From NCBI RefSeq assembly GCF_011300685.1, contig NZ_CP049864.1, positions 860,885 to 924,884 on the forward strand: DNA of 64,000 nucleotides. The letters are read 5' to 3'. Under the pieces are notes generated by a model. The model did no database searches and had not been told where the DNA came from. It saw nothing but the letters and a program-made list of their open reading frames with translations. Position 1 is the stretch's first letter. Each line of letters starts with the position of its first letter. This document shows positions 16,793 to 25,475 of this stretch, piece by piece. The translations under genes were made by a program, and so were the position numbers. This DNA is from Lysobacter sp. HDW10. Its GTDB lineage: Bacteria; Pseudomonadota; Gammaproteobacteria; Xanthomonadales; Xanthomonadaceae.

Positions 16793-18087
16793 GCACAACC
16801 ACACCGGAAAAAAAGCGTAAGCCCTCGGTGTGGAAATCGTTTACCGGCCCTAAGGCTTGGACGATGTTCTTCTTTGGATTCTCTTCAGGCCTGCCGTTCT
16901 TGCTGGTGGCGGGCACCTTGGCCATGTGGCTCAAAGACAACAACATTGTCTTGAAAGAAATCACCATGATTGCGAGCGCGGGCATGTTGTATGCCTTCAA
17001 GTTTGTGTGGGCGCCCTTGCTCGATCACACCGGCTTGCCTGCGTTCTCAAAACTCGGACGCCGACGGGGCTGGTTGCTCTTCGCGCAATTGGGTGTCGTG
17101 GCAGGCTTGATATTGATGGCGCTTGTGACACCGACGCACCTGGCCACATTCATTTGGGTGACGGTGGCCGTGGCGTTCTTTGGCGCGACGCAAGACATTG
17201 CCGTCGACGCGTATCGCATCGAGATTGCGCCGGTGGAAGAACAGGGCGCTTTGGTCGCGACGTATTCCTTGGGGTATCGAATTGGTCTGATCATGGCGGG
17301 CGCGTTTGCCTTGATCATGGCCGATCATATTTCTTGGCCCACGGTGTACTACGCAATGGCCGCCTTGATGTTGGTGCCGATTGTGGCCACCGTGCTTTCG
17401 AAAGAACCCGAAGCCCATCGCGCGCTGCCGCAGGCATGGGGTGATGCCATGCGCCTCGCCATTGTCGACCCGTTTGCGGATTTCTTTCGACGCTACGGCT
17501 GGGCCTTGGCGCTGACGATTCTCGCTTTCATCTTGCTCTTCAAGATTCCCGAGCAAGCCACGATCGGCGGCATCATGAGCCCGTTCTATCGCGAGATGGG
17601 TTTCAGCAAAACCGAGATCGGTTCGATCACCAAGTTGTGGGGCGTGTGGGTCGGCATCTTGGGTGTGTTCTTTGGCGGTGCGATGGTCGCGCGTTGGGGC
17701 GCATGGAAATCACTCGGCGCAATGACCATCATTTGCGGCGCCTGCAACTTGCTGTACTTGTTCCTGATCGTGCACAAGGGCGACCTGATGGTGCTCACGC
17801 TGGTGATCTCGGCCGAGAATCTGACGCTCGGTATGTTGGGTCCACCGACCGTGGCGTTCTTGTCCGCACTGGTGAACAAGGAGCACACGGCCACGCAGTA
17901 CGCCCTTTTGAGTTCGTTGGTGAACTTGCCGGGTAAGGTGCTGGGCTTCTTTGCCGGCGGCATAGTGATGAGCACCGGTTACGGCATGTACTTCGTCATC
18001 ACGGTGATGGCGTTGATTCCCGCTGCGATGTTGTGGGTGTATCTGACACCGCGATTGCGCGAGCGTGTGGTCGACGCCGGCGCATAA
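16789..18087 (+). CDS. ampG: AmpG-family muropeptide permease (MFS)
   Basis: A 432-aa inner-membrane transporter with about 12 hydrophobic segments. The N-terminal FFFGFSSGLPFLLVAGTL block, FGATQDIAVDAYRIE in the fourth helix region and the GYRIGLIMAGA segment are characteristic of AmpG, which imports GlcNAc-anhydroMurNAc peptides for peptidoglycan recycling. It overlaps xthA by ATGA. AnmK, which phosphorylates anhydroMurNAc downstream of AmpG, is encoded elsewhere in this window (34890-36017), consistent with an intact recycling pathway. Confidence 0.88.
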   Translation: MSTTTPEKKRKPSVWKSFTGPKAWTMFFFGFSSGLPFLLVAGTLAMWLKDNNIVLKEITMIASAGMLYAFKFVWAPLLDHTGLPAFSKLGRRRGWLLFAQLGVVAGLILMALVTPTHLATFIWVTVAVAFFGATQDIAVDAYRIEIAPVEEQGALVATYSLGYRIGLIMAGAFALIMADHISWPTVYYAMAALMLVPIVATVLSKEPEAHRALPQAWGDAMRLAIVDPFADFFRRYGWALALTILAFILLFKIPEQATIGGIMSPFYREMGFSKTEIGSITKLWGVWVGILGVFFGGAMVARWGAWKSLGAMTIICGACNLLYLFLIVHKGDLMVLTLVISAENLTLGMLGPPTVAFLSALVNKEHTATQYALLSSLVNLPGKVLGFFAGGIVMSTGYGMYFVITVMALIPAAMLWVYLTPRLRERVVDAGA

Positions 18088-18115
18088 CGCGTTTCAATCA
18101 TCGAAGCCGAGCGCG

Positions 18116-19243
18116 TTACTCCGGAAGCGGGCTCGCCGAACGCACGTGATTGGGCGCGCGTTCTTTCGGCAGCACAAACACATAGTCGAACAACCGCGAC
18201 CATTGCTCAGTCGTTTCTTTTGAATAGTCCAAGAGCTTGCTCGGGCGCGACGTGGCAGCGGCGTCCGTTTTAAGGTCGAACAGTTGCGACCGTTTGCCGA
18301 GGCCGGTGACGTAGCGCTCCAAGCTCTCGGCTGACGCAGGTGCCAAGACCTTCTGACTCTTGCACGGCGGCATGCAGTACGCGCCGTCGATGGCCGTGAA
18401 TCCGACGCTCACCACATCATGGGTTGGGCCGAAGTGGCTTGCCAAGGGGTGAACGTCTGCGACGGCTTCGCGCGCCGCATGGATGTTGGCCGTCCACACG
18501 ACCGTCTTCGTATTGGGCTTGATCATGCGCTGCAAGTTCTCGAACATCAGCATGTCGCGATCATTCACATAGTTGTCGTTTGAGAACGACAAGAAGCGAT
18601 CGAAATTTTTCGCAAGTGCGATCTGTTCCGGTGCACCGCTTTGCTTCGCGTGTGCGACGAATGCCTCTGCGCAGTGCTTTAAATCTTTGTCGAATTGGTC
18701 ATCTTTGGGGTGCGTTTCATCGAATGACCACTGTGTGAGTCGATTGGTCAAATCCGAACACGTCTTTGCCCGATCTCGCGGCATACCCGCAGTCAAATCC
18801 GCGGCGAACTGCGCTTGTGCGTAACGCGATGTCGAACTGCCAAGCTGTCCATCAATCCCTTGCACACGAATTTCATTGCGGTTCGCCATGCCCACAAGGC
18901 GCTCGAACAAGGCATCAGTTTCTCCGGTGGTCGACCAAAGGCCGCCAATGGCATTTCTGAGTGCGTTGACCGTGATGTGCGGCGAATGCAGTGCAGTGAA
19001 GTCATACATCTGGCTTTCAAAGGCGACTTGATTGAAGTGGCATTGATCAATCAGTGCCTGTGTCATGTCGACCTTGGCGCGAATGGTTTCGCCGCCGCCA
19101 TGCGAGGCTTCGCCGAGAAACACGACTTTGGCCGAACATAGTTTCTCAGGAATCTGCTGCTGCGCACTTGCGGTGTTTGACCCGACGCCCGCCGAATTGG
19201 AGAGCACGAGCAAGGGTACGACTACTGAAATCAAAAGCTTCAT
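18116..19243 (-). CDS. Erythromycin esterase-like protein, exported
   Basis: 375 aa with an N-terminal signal peptide (about residues 1-28) followed by the FLGEASHGGGE motif typical of the erythromycin-esterase (EreA/EreB-like) superfamily. A later AFESQMYDF segment supplies the family's conserved glutamate, and VWTANIHAA supplies another conserved His region. Family members include macrolide esterases, but most chromosomal exported members have no shown activity on macrolides. It is convergent with ampG, 28 bases away. I would not call it a resistance gene on this evidence. Confidence 0.75.
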   Translation of the reverse strand: MKLLISVVVPLLVLSNSAGVGSNTASAQQQIPEKLCSAKVVFLGEASHGGGETIRAKVDMTQALIDQCHFNQVAFESQMYDFTALHSPHITVNALRNAIGGLWSTTGETDALFERLVGMANRNEIRVQGIDGQLGSSTSRYAQAQFAADLTAGMPRDRAKTCSDLTNRLTQWSFDETHPKDDQFDKDLKHCAEAFVAHAKQSGAPEQIALAKNFDRFLSFSNDNYVNDRDMLMFENLQRMIKPNTKTVVWTANIHAAREAVADVHPLASHFGPTHDVVSVGFTAIDGAYCMPPCKSQKVLAPASAESLERYVTGLGKRSQLFDLKTDAAATSRPSKLLDYSKETTEQWSRLFDYVFVLPKERAPNHVRSASPLPE

Positions 19244-19270
19244 TCTGTAGATCCTGATGGGGGAGGGTTA

Positions 19271-19484
19271 TCAACGGTTGCGGGACTTCCAGAAAAACAC
19301 GTAGTAGACCAAGCCAGCCAGAATCGCGAATGCAACATGTTGCGGCACAACCTGCGCGACATCGCGCTAGGTCGTGTGCGATGCCAGAGGTTGCAGCTTT
19401 GCACGGAAGCCAAACTTGTAAGCCACTAGCGTCGCAATCAAGACGAGGAAACCAGCAACCAAGGAATGACGCAGACGGGCCATG
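19271..19484 (-). pseudogene. Small two-helix membrane protein interrupted by TAG
   Basis: Starting at ATG 19484, a 70-codon frame encodes a hydrophobic segment (VAGFLVLIATLVAYKFGF), a short loop, then a second hydrophobic segment (HVAFAILAGLVYYVFFW) and a basic tail ending at TGA 19271. An in-frame TAG at 19368-19370 splits it after 38 codons. Both halves look like membrane helices in the same frame, which argues for a once-intact ~70-aa protein now broken, or two tiny peptides. Function unknown. Confidence 0.5.
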
Positions 19485-19542
19485 ATGTTCACTCAAACGA
19501 ATCGTTATGCATCTTGGCGCCCCATCTGTGGTCGACCTCGCT

Positions 19543-19929
19543 CTAGCGATTGGACAGGTCAGCGTATCCAAACCCGACCACTTCTCTGATCTTTTCCTGG
19601 ATCTCCCAACCGTCGTTCTTGCCACTCAGACTGCCCGCATGCTCGGCCAACCATGCTTCCGCATCGGTGATGTGCGCATGCGTGACTTCAAGACCCATTT
19701 TGAGCGAGACCTCTGCGGCATAGCCCGGCTTGTTCTCTAGCTCGTTGAATTGAACCCAATAGCCTTGCCGAAGCAGAAACAGGCTGAAGGTGAGTGCATC
19801 GTTGACCTGAGGAAAGATCAGTACATATTTCAGTACGTGTTCGTCGCCGATCTTGATGCCGTGTTGGTGAGCGGCCCAAAGGACATTGCCGTTGTCATCG
19901 TGCGGGAAAACACTCAGATCACGTTCCAT
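19543..19929 (-). CDS. RraB-family (ribonuclease E inhibitor-like) protein
   Basis: 128 aa, cytoplasmic, no signal or membrane segment. The opening FPHDDNGNVLWAAHQHG followed by a beta-strand-rich section and HAHITDAEAWLAEHAG matches the RraB fold, a small acidic protein that in E. coli binds RNase E and modulates mRNA decay. Sequence is diverged from E. coli RraB, so the family call is fair and the partner is inferred. It lies in a minus-strand run of short accessory genes. Confidence 0.65.
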   Translation of the reverse strand: MERDLSVFPHDDNGNVLWAAHQHGIKIGDEHVLKYVLIFPQVNDALTFSLFLLRQGYWVQFNELENKPGYAAEVSLKMGLEVTHAHITDAEAWLAEHAGSLSGKNDGWEIQEKIREVVGFGYADLSNR

Positions 19930-20069
19930 CTTGAATGGGCCTTAGGACACTGTTCCCAAGCATGGAAAGATACGCTCTGCACGTCAATCGAATTGCAGAC
20001 TTTTCCTACAAATTGCCGCAGCCAATGGGATGAGCCCGGCGTCACGGGGGCGCATGGCTACATCCCGGT

Positions 20070-20714
20070 TTAGTCGCGGTCGGGGGCGCCCAATGGGAAA
20101 AAGCCCCTAAAGGGACGCGCTTCGTCAACGACGCGCGCTACGGACCGGTGCGCCAGGATGCGTGCCCGATAGTCCTTGAGCGGGCCGTCCGGAATGGGGT
20201 GGACCCAGTCCGCATAGAACAAGGCAGGCGCCGCTGCGCAATCCGCGATGGTCATCGTCTTGCCAGCGGCAAATGCGTCTGAGACGCGTGTTGAAAGCCA
20301 CGCGTAGGCTTTGTCCAGCTCAACGCGTGCCTCGGCCGGTCGGCGCGGATCTTGTTGGCCCTCGGCGCGCAACGACTCGGCCACAATGCGTTGCATCGGG
20401 TGATGGATGTAGGCATCGAAGACATCACAGAGCATGCGTGCCTGTAGCGCGGCCTTCGGGTCTGACGGAATCAAGCGTGGTGCGTTGCCGACGTGATCCA
20501 AGTACTCGATGATGGCATTCGATTGTGTGACTTCAACATCGCCATCCACCAAGGCGGGGAACTGCCCGGTCGGTGAAAGTGCTTTCATGCGCGCTTGGTT
20601 TTCAGGGTGATCCGGATCCACCATGCAGAACTCGAAAAGCACCTGACGCTCGTAGGCGGCGATCAAGACTTTCCAGGCGAATGAGGCAAAGGGGTGTCCG
20701 TAGAGTTTGATCAT
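20070..20714 (-). CDS. Glutathione S-transferase family protein
   Basis: 214 aa with an N-terminal thioredoxin-like domain (MIKLYGHPFASFAWKVL; the SPTGQFPALVDGD and VTQSNAIIEYLDH motifs bind the glutathione gamma-glutamyl part) and a helical C-terminal domain. The ATG at 20714 is chosen because it overlaps the upstream gene by ATGA and begins the recognisable domain; an upstream in-frame extension only reads through the neighbour's 3' end. Substrate unknown. Confidence 0.88.
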   Translation of the reverse strand: MIKLYGHPFASFAWKVLIAAYERQVLFEFCMVDPDHPENQARMKALSPTGQFPALVDGDVEVTQSNAIIEYLDHVGNAPRLIPSDPKAALQARMLCDVFDAYIHHPMQRIVAESLRAEGQQDPRRPAEARVELDKAYAWLSTRVSDAFAAGKTMTIADCAAAPALFYADWVHPIPDGPLKDYRARILAHRSVARVVDEARPFRGFFPLGAPDRD

Positions 20715-21187
20715 GGCAGTACTTCCTGCTGGCGTGCCTGCTTCTCTGCGCGTGTCTGAAGATGCCAAAGATACGCGGCCGCAAGCAGCGCAAAAATGTT
20801 GATGCCCACTTCAGTGACGCGCTCGCTATTGATCACAAACTGAAACTGGCTACCGAACAGCGCTTGAAGATTCATTTTTCGTTCGTGGATCTGAAACCCG
20901 AACAGTACAGCGCCACCCGAGTAGAAGAATGCGCTGAGCGGCTGCGTTAGAAAATACGGAATCTGCACTGCCCAGTACCACTTGTTCAGCTGCAAGGCAT
21001 CCGGATGCGATTCCAGCATCGCGATGCCTGCCCACACGCCCCATGCAAACACCGCAGAGAACGGAATGTACAGCAGCAAACTCACCGCAGATGCACCTTG
21101 AAGAATCTGCGTCAGGATCACGACCAAACCTAAGAAACCGCCCCCCAACGCCAGTGTGCCCAACAGCCTTCGTTGCCATGTCTGCAT
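20711..21187 (-). CDS. Integral membrane protein of unknown function
   Basis: 158 aa with four predicted membrane helices (about residues 8-30, 34-56, 70-92 and 127-143) and a basic C-terminal tail. I do not recognise the family. Its stop overlaps the start of the GST gene (ATGA), so the two are probably made together. The second half lacks charged residues in the helices; no catalytic motif is visible. Confidence 0.7.
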   Translation of the reverse strand: MQTWQRRLLGTLALGGGFLGLVVILTQILQGASAVSLLLYIPFSAVFAWGVWAGIAMLESHPDALQLNKWYWAVQIPYFLTQPLSAFFYSGGAVLFGFQIHERKMNLQALFGSQFQFVINSERVTEVGINIFALLAAAYLWHLQTRAEKQARQQEVLP

Positions 21188-21243
21188 GTGTGATCTCGTT
21201 GTGTTGCTGCGTTCGGAGGGCGTGTGGATCGATATCTTGCGGT

Positions 21244-21705
21244 TTACTTCTCTTGAGAAGTGCCTGTCATCACCGCTTTGAACAGTTTCTCTGGGTCAAG
21301 GTACTTATCGAGATCGGCGATTGATCTGTTCACTGACGGATCGTCCATCAAACCGGTCATTGCGGTTTGTCCGAGCGTTGCGAATGCACTCTTATAGCCT
21401 TCCATACCGTCTGTCAGCAGCGCTTCTCTGGATTGGCGCGCGCACTTGTCTGCAATGAGTTTTTGGAAAACACCTGCTGCGTTCTTGGAAATATTTTGCC
21501 ATTCCTTCGGATCGAGCTTCGTCATATCGCTGACGGCGGGATGCTGCGTGACTGCACCAAAGATCCAGCGGATGAGTGCGGTTCTGTCTGCCTGTGTGGT
21601 GGATTCAACGAGGCACTTGGAGAGTTGCTCGGATTTCTCGCCAGCAAAAGCGGGGTTGGAACAAACAAGCAAAAGTGCGAAGAACAACGCGGCGGTGTTG
21701 CGCAT
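21244..21705 (-). CDS. Exported protein of unknown function
   Basis: 153 aa. The ATG at 21705 has GAGGAG a few bases upstream and starts a Sec signal peptide (MRNTAALFFALLLVCSNPAFA). The mature part is mostly helical, with two cysteines (SKCLVES and DKCARQ) that could form a disulfide. No family recognised. It belongs to the run of small secreted and membrane proteins on the minus strand between 18 and 26 kb. Confidence 0.7.
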   Translation of the reverse strand: MRNTAALFFALLLVCSNPAFAGEKSEQLSKCLVESTTQADRTALIRWIFGAVTQHPAVSDMTKLDPKEWQNISKNAAGVFQKLIADKCARQSREALLTDGMEGYKSAFATLGQTAMTGLMDDPSVNRSIADLDKYLDPEKLFKAVMTGTSQEK

Positions 21706-21802
21706 GAAACATCTCCTCAAGATGACTCTAAAAGTATTCGACACTCAAGTTTATAGCTGTCGTGCGATCAAAGTACTGACGTTTCGGATCGTCAGCATGC
21801 GC

Positions 21803-22273
21803 TCATGTCTCCGCCAGTTTTCGGTATTTGCGCTTATTGTCCGCAACCACTGCAAAAGCCGAGATCGCAGAAATACAGAATGGAAGGATCAGAACAGAAG
21901 CGGGTGCCAGCGGAGACGCCGCGCCACCCACAAAGACGGAAAGCAGCCAATAAGACGATAGAAACGCCGCGCATACGTAACACGCAAACTTGCGCCACGG
22001 CGCTTGGGCAATGTTTCTCAAGAACACCATGGGAAAGATCGCGCCGGCGAAGAGTGCAAACAACAACGCAACAACTGCCTCAAGGCTGGCAATAGCAGCG
22101 GAAAGGGTCATTCCTACACCTAGTAAGACGCCGCAGATGAAAGAGGCGCGGTAGCGCTGGAAGATTGAAACGGATTGACCCTTGGACTCACTCGTCAGTT
22201 CGCTTGCCTGGTTTATGCTGCCCCTTTGATCATGTTTACCTGTACGCAGACCTTGATGCACTGCAATGCTCAC
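21803..22273 (-). CDS. Small multi-pass membrane protein
   Basis: 156 aa starting at GTG 22273, with four hydrophobic segments (about 43-65, 66-85, 96-116 and 122-144) and a basic C-terminus. The start overlaps the stop of the preceding gene (GTGA), which supports it. No recognisable family; the N-terminal 40 residues are polar. Function unknown. Confidence 0.6.
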   Translation of the reverse strand: MSIAVHQGLRTGKHDQRGSINQASELTSESKGQSVSIFQRYRASFICGVLLGVGMTLSAAIASLEAVVALLFALFAGAIFPMVFLRNIAQAPWRKFACYVCAAFLSSYWLLSVFVGGAASPLAPASVLILPFCISAISAFAVVADNKRKYRKLAET

Positions 22274-22950
22274 TCCCCGTGCAAGTGAAGGACCCTGTCT
22301 TTTACCTTCCAGCCACTATTGCCCTTTTCCAACAGAAGCACGGCGTAGGATAAGCTTTTGTCGCAATAAATCTCGCCAGACAGTGCCGCCGCCACACGCC
22401 TGTCGTCGGACAGCGCGGCGCGGCTAATTCTCAGGAAAGTTGCCCCTGCGTCGGTTGTATCTTTGCATTCGCACCTGCGCTCGGGCAGACAAACAAAATC
22501 CGAATTCCGAATGGTTCGCGTTGGAATACGGAGTTCCGAGACTGCAGGATTCTTAATGCGTGCCTGCACGAGCTTCTCCAATTGCATCTGAAGGCGCAAT
22601 GGGACGGTTTGATCGCTTGAATCAACATACGATACGTCGGGATCCATGCTGATGAATTCAAAGCTTCCGCACGGCTCTGAGCGTGTTCGATCGCAAGACT
22701 CAACGGCCACAGTGGGGTCGAAATACACGGATGCATTATCAAGTCGTGATCTGCGCTTGGCCTCGTCTTCAATGTAGCTATTCAAGAATGCAGCAATGAT
22801 CTCGATCTGCTCTTGATCAGTTGCAATCACGGGTGGCGCCTGCAATTCACGCGCCTCTTGATGTGCTCTCCATTGCGTTCTCAACATCGGCACGCTTCCA
22901 ATGAGCGCAGTGCCCAAAGTTAGGAGGCACACCAATACGAGGACGCGCAT
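22270..22950 (-). CDS. Membrane-anchored or exported protein of unknown function
   Basis: 226 aa with an N-terminal hydrophobic helix (about residues 2-22) that is either an uncleaved anchor or a signal peptide. The rest is a soluble domain with six cysteines (ESCDRTRSEPCG, VCLPERRCECKD, IYCDKSL), suggesting disulfides and a periplasmic location. It is coupled to the next gene by a GTGA overlap and lies three bases from the cold-shock/DUF1294 gene on the same strand. Family not recognised. Confidence 0.65.
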   Translation of the reverse strand: MRVLVLVCLLTLGTALIGSVPMLRTQWRAHQEARELQAPPVIATDQEQIEIIAAFLNSYIEDEAKRRSRLDNASVYFDPTVAVESCDRTRSEPCGSFEFISMDPDVSYVDSSDQTVPLRLQMQLEKLVQARIKNPAVSELRIPTRTIRNSDFVCLPERRCECKDTTDAGATFLRISRAALSDDRRVAAALSGEIYCDKSLSYAVLLLEKGNSGWKVKDRVLHLHGE

Positions 22951-22953
22951 CGT

Positions 22954-23595
22954 TTAGCTCGACATCACGAGTGGTATGTCTGACAACGAATCGAGGATTC
23001 CGGAGGAGACCACCCAAACGAGCAGTGCAAGATTGACGATGACGCAAATCCAGAATGTAGCTTGGAACTCTGTCTTCTTATTCTTGTGCCTTAGCATCGC
23101 TTGCGCTATCAATGCGCCTGGCCAGCCCCCGAATAGGCTCATCAAGTGCAAGGTGCTCTCAGGTGTTCGATAGGCACGCTGTTTTGTAGCGCGCTTATCT
23201 TCTCCGTAGCTATAGAACGTCACCGCGCTCATCAGGACATAGACTCCGGCGATGAGCAGTGGGAGTTTGCTAACAACTGCGCCTAACACGATAAGCGCCA
23301 AGAAAGTGACCGCAATGATTTTGCGCGGGAATTCAACCCGATAGGGATCCCTTAGTTTGACCGCCTGCTTCACGTTGACCGCGTTCAGTCGTCCCTTCGC
23401 GTCTCGCTGCACGTGGTAGGAGATCAGTAGGCCGTCATGCGGTCGCTTGTTCCGAAATTCGAACGCTTTGATATGGACAAATACACGATCACCGCCGCCG
23501 TTTGGCGTGACGAACCCGAAGCCACGTTCGTCATCCCAATCAGTGATCTTGCCGGCGTGGCGATAGGTACTTGGTGCTGACGAAGTTCGAGACAT
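22954..23595 (-). CDS. Cold-shock domain fused to DUF1294 membrane domain
   Basis: 213 aa. Residues about 10-75 form a cold-shock fold (GKITDWDDERGFGFVTPNGG, with VFVHIKAF), expected to bind single-stranded nucleic acid. After two hydrophobic segments comes a DUF1294 domain with its signature YGEDKRATKQRAYRTPE and GGWPGALIAQ, which is membrane-embedded. This fusion is a known architecture of unknown role. The ATG at 23595 starts 10 residues before the cold-shock domain; an in-frame TTG at 23640 is less likely. No clear Shine-Dalgarno sequence. Confidence 0.85.
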   Translation of the reverse strand: MSRTSSAPSTYRHAGKITDWDDERGFGFVTPNGGGDRVFVHIKAFEFRNKRPHDGLLISYHVQRDAKGRLNAVNVKQAVKLRDPYRVEFPRKIIAVTFLALIVLGAVVSKLPLLIAGVYVLMSAVTFYSYGEDKRATKQRAYRTPESTLHLMSLFGGWPGALIAQAMLRHKNKKTEFQATFWICVIVNLALLVWVVSSGILDSLSDIPLVMSS

Positions 23596-23699
23596 GTTTG
23601 TATTTAGGCGATCAAGGTACGGGTCGGTAGCTACTGACAAAGCGCTGGTCTGAGCAAATTGTCTTCCACAAAATGTATGGGTCGATCAGAGCGTGCGTT

Positions 23700-24029
23700 C
23701 TAGATCGACAGCAGTGCGAAAGAACTGCCGAGCATGAACGCCGCTACTATCGCGATGATAGTTGCGATGATGCCGATTAGAAAACCGCGAAGGACGGTTG
23801 TTCCAAGAACAAATGCATAGAGCGCTGAGGAGGCAAGCAGCGCGACAAGTAGCGAAATAATGCCCGCGCCAAAAATCAGTTGAACGGCGGCTGCAAGGGC
23901 AAACTGAAGTATCACCGCCAGCACGGCGGGGCCAAAGGCGGTGCGCTCTGCTTCCATTAGCCGAGCCGCAAGCATCACCGGAAAGACTGCAATGACTACC
24001 AATACCAAAAGTGAAAGAAGAAAACTCAT
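23700..24029 (-). CDS. Very hydrophobic small membrane protein
   Basis: 109 aa, almost entirely hydrophobic, with about four membrane helices and few charged residues (one MEAERTAF stretch after the first helix). A GGAG sits upstream of the ATG at 24029. No family recognised. Its position among other short membrane proteins is the only context. Confidence 0.65.
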   Translation of the reverse strand: MSFLLSLLVLVVIAVFPVMLAARLMEAERTAFGPAVLAVILQFALAAAVQLIFGAGIISLLVALLASSALYAFVLGTTVLRGFLIGIIATIIAIVAAFMLGSSFALLSI

Positions 24030-24077
24030 TTACATCTCCGTTTGAAGGTAGCTTCTGCGCGAACCGCCACATGCCAA

Positions 24078-24404
24078 TCAGCGAGACAATTTTCCGCTGA
24101 AGACCACGGTGCCATTCCGGCGCAGGGTTGCCTCACCTTGATGTTCCCACCACTCTTCGGCGCCACGGACATAGCGAGCGCCAGAACCGGACACGGCCTG
24201 ATCGAGCGTTGTCGTTTGGCCGTTGGCGAGCGTGAGCGTCACGGTTTCATTGTCTCGATAATCCGCGCGAATCGATTCCCCGGTTTCAGAAACAAAGGTG
24301 CCGGAACCGACAATGGCTGCACTTGTTTGGGAAGGCAGCGAGGAACAGCCGGCTGCACCAAAAGTCAGCAACAGTGCGAATAGTGCTGTACGAAATCGGG
24401 TCAT
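24078..24404 (-). CDS. MliC-like lipoprotein (candidate lysozyme inhibitor)
   Basis: 108 aa. A lipoprotein signal with lipobox FGAAGCSS places the acylated Cys at residue 20. The mature region fits the MliC/PliC pattern: paired strands (IRADYRDNETVTLTLANG), the signature SGSGARYV, and a terminal W-x-x-x-G-x-A-x-L strand (WWEHQGEATL). In known members the Ser-Gly loop inserts into the active site of C-type lysozyme. Lysozyme inhibition is inferred from this pattern. Confidence 0.7.
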   Translation of the reverse strand: MTRFRTALFALLLTFGAAGCSSLPSQTSAAIVGSGTFVSETGESIRADYRDNETVTLTLANGQTTTLDQAVSGSGARYVRGAEEWWEHQGEATLRRNGTVVFSGKLSR

Positions 24405-24521
24405 TGCTTGCCTGACGACAGAGATAATTTGACTTCAGTAGTGTAGACAATTGCATGGCAGGCTTGCTGACCATGCAATCGGCGAAACGCAACAGATTCG
24501 AATTGAATGAAGCCTTGGGCC

Positions 24522-24719
24522 TCAGTTGACCGATGCTTCTGATTGCGCTGCAGGTGTGCTCCTCAAGCCCTGCTTGAATCCCTTCGCGAAGTCGCCAAGA
24601 CCGGCAGCCATGAGAAGGATCAGTGCCGATGCTGCAAGCATGTTGCGACTATTTTTGCGGTATCCAATCACAAGCATCAGTAGGCCTATGACAAGCAGTG
24701 CAATTGCGATGTAGCTCAT
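24522..24719 (-). CDS. Small two-helix membrane protein
   Basis: 65 aa: helix one at residues 3-20 (IAIALLVIGLLMLVIGY), a basic turn (RKNSRN), helix two at 28-42, then a polar tail. A GGGAGAG lies seven bases before the ATG at 24719, so translation is likely. Family not recognised. Confidence 0.6.
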   Translation of the reverse strand: MSYIAIALLVIGLLMLVIGYRKNSRNMLAASALILLMAAGLGDFAKGFKQGLRSTPAAQSEASVN

Positions 24720-24879
24720 AAATCTCTCCCCAGAAATGTGCGATGTCAGAGTAAACCTAACCTAGAAAGTGTAGCGAATAGCATAGCCTTGTCATTGAGC
24801 GGCCATGTCTGCTTTCTGGCCAAGATGCTTGAGGCGTTGAAGCGGTGATATGGACACGCGTCTCGAGGGCAGTGCGCCC

Positions 24880-25242
24880 CTAGCAGGTCCAGTAGGTGCG
24901 CTTACGCAGATCTACAACCTCGGGGCCGTCGCTGCAGCCGCCGACTTCTTTGGCATAGCGATCGGAAGGCGCAGTGCCAATGATCCATTGCTTGGACTGT
25001 GCGTGCCACATCAGCGTGCCCTCAGCGATGACACCTCGCGGGAAGATATCGGACGGTTCAGTGTTTGTCAGAACAATGTGCGTGCCACTGATCTTTGCGG
25101 TGAGCGAAATGCTCTTCATAGCGGGGTGTTCCGCAAACCTGTGTTGGAAGATGTACTTACCCGAGGGAATGGGCAGCGGCGGAGCGTTCCCCGCCTGAGC
25201 TGCAGTGGCCATCAAAGCTATGAGAGCGAAGCAATACTTCAT
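24880..25242 (-). CDS. Exported protein of unknown function
   Basis: 120 aa with a short signal peptide (about residues 1-17, ending AQA). The mature part is beta-rich, with a GKYIFQHRF start, a HAQSKQWIIGT strand and two cysteines (GGCSDGP and the C-terminal WTC) that could pair. No family recognised. The 233 bases between this gene and the one at 25476-25913 hold no gene I can support. Confidence 0.6.
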   Translation of the reverse strand: MKYCFALIALMATAAQAGNAPPLPIPSGKYIFQHRFAEHPAMKSISLTAKISGTHIVLTNTEPSDIFPRGVIAEGTLMWHAQSKQWIIGTAPSDRYAKEVGGCSDGPEVVDLRKRTYWTC

Positions 25243-25475
25243 AACGAACCGAACGCCAGAGTGACCCTAATGTTCGTAGTTTAGCCACAAGCCGGATCGG
25301 ATCGCGTGTCACGCAATAGACGGTGCGGAGTCGACTCGAGTTGAATTAGAGGCAAGCTGGCTCAATGAGCACATTTCAACGTGTCAGCTCGCGTCAGAAG
25401 GGCGTTGCTGAATTCATCTGACCTGCGAAGCCGTTTCGGCCTGCTTGCACTGCTTTCTCACAACTACCGAGTCTT

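Noticed and set aside
18116..19243. Calling the erythromycin-esterase-like gene a macrolide resistance gene
   Set aside because: Exported chromosomal members of this superfamily mostly lack shown macrolide activity; similarity is limited to short motifs.
25381..25475. Possible further attC remnant (GAATTCATCTGACCTGCGAA)
   Set aside because: Only scattered similarity to attC arms and no recognisable core at either end.
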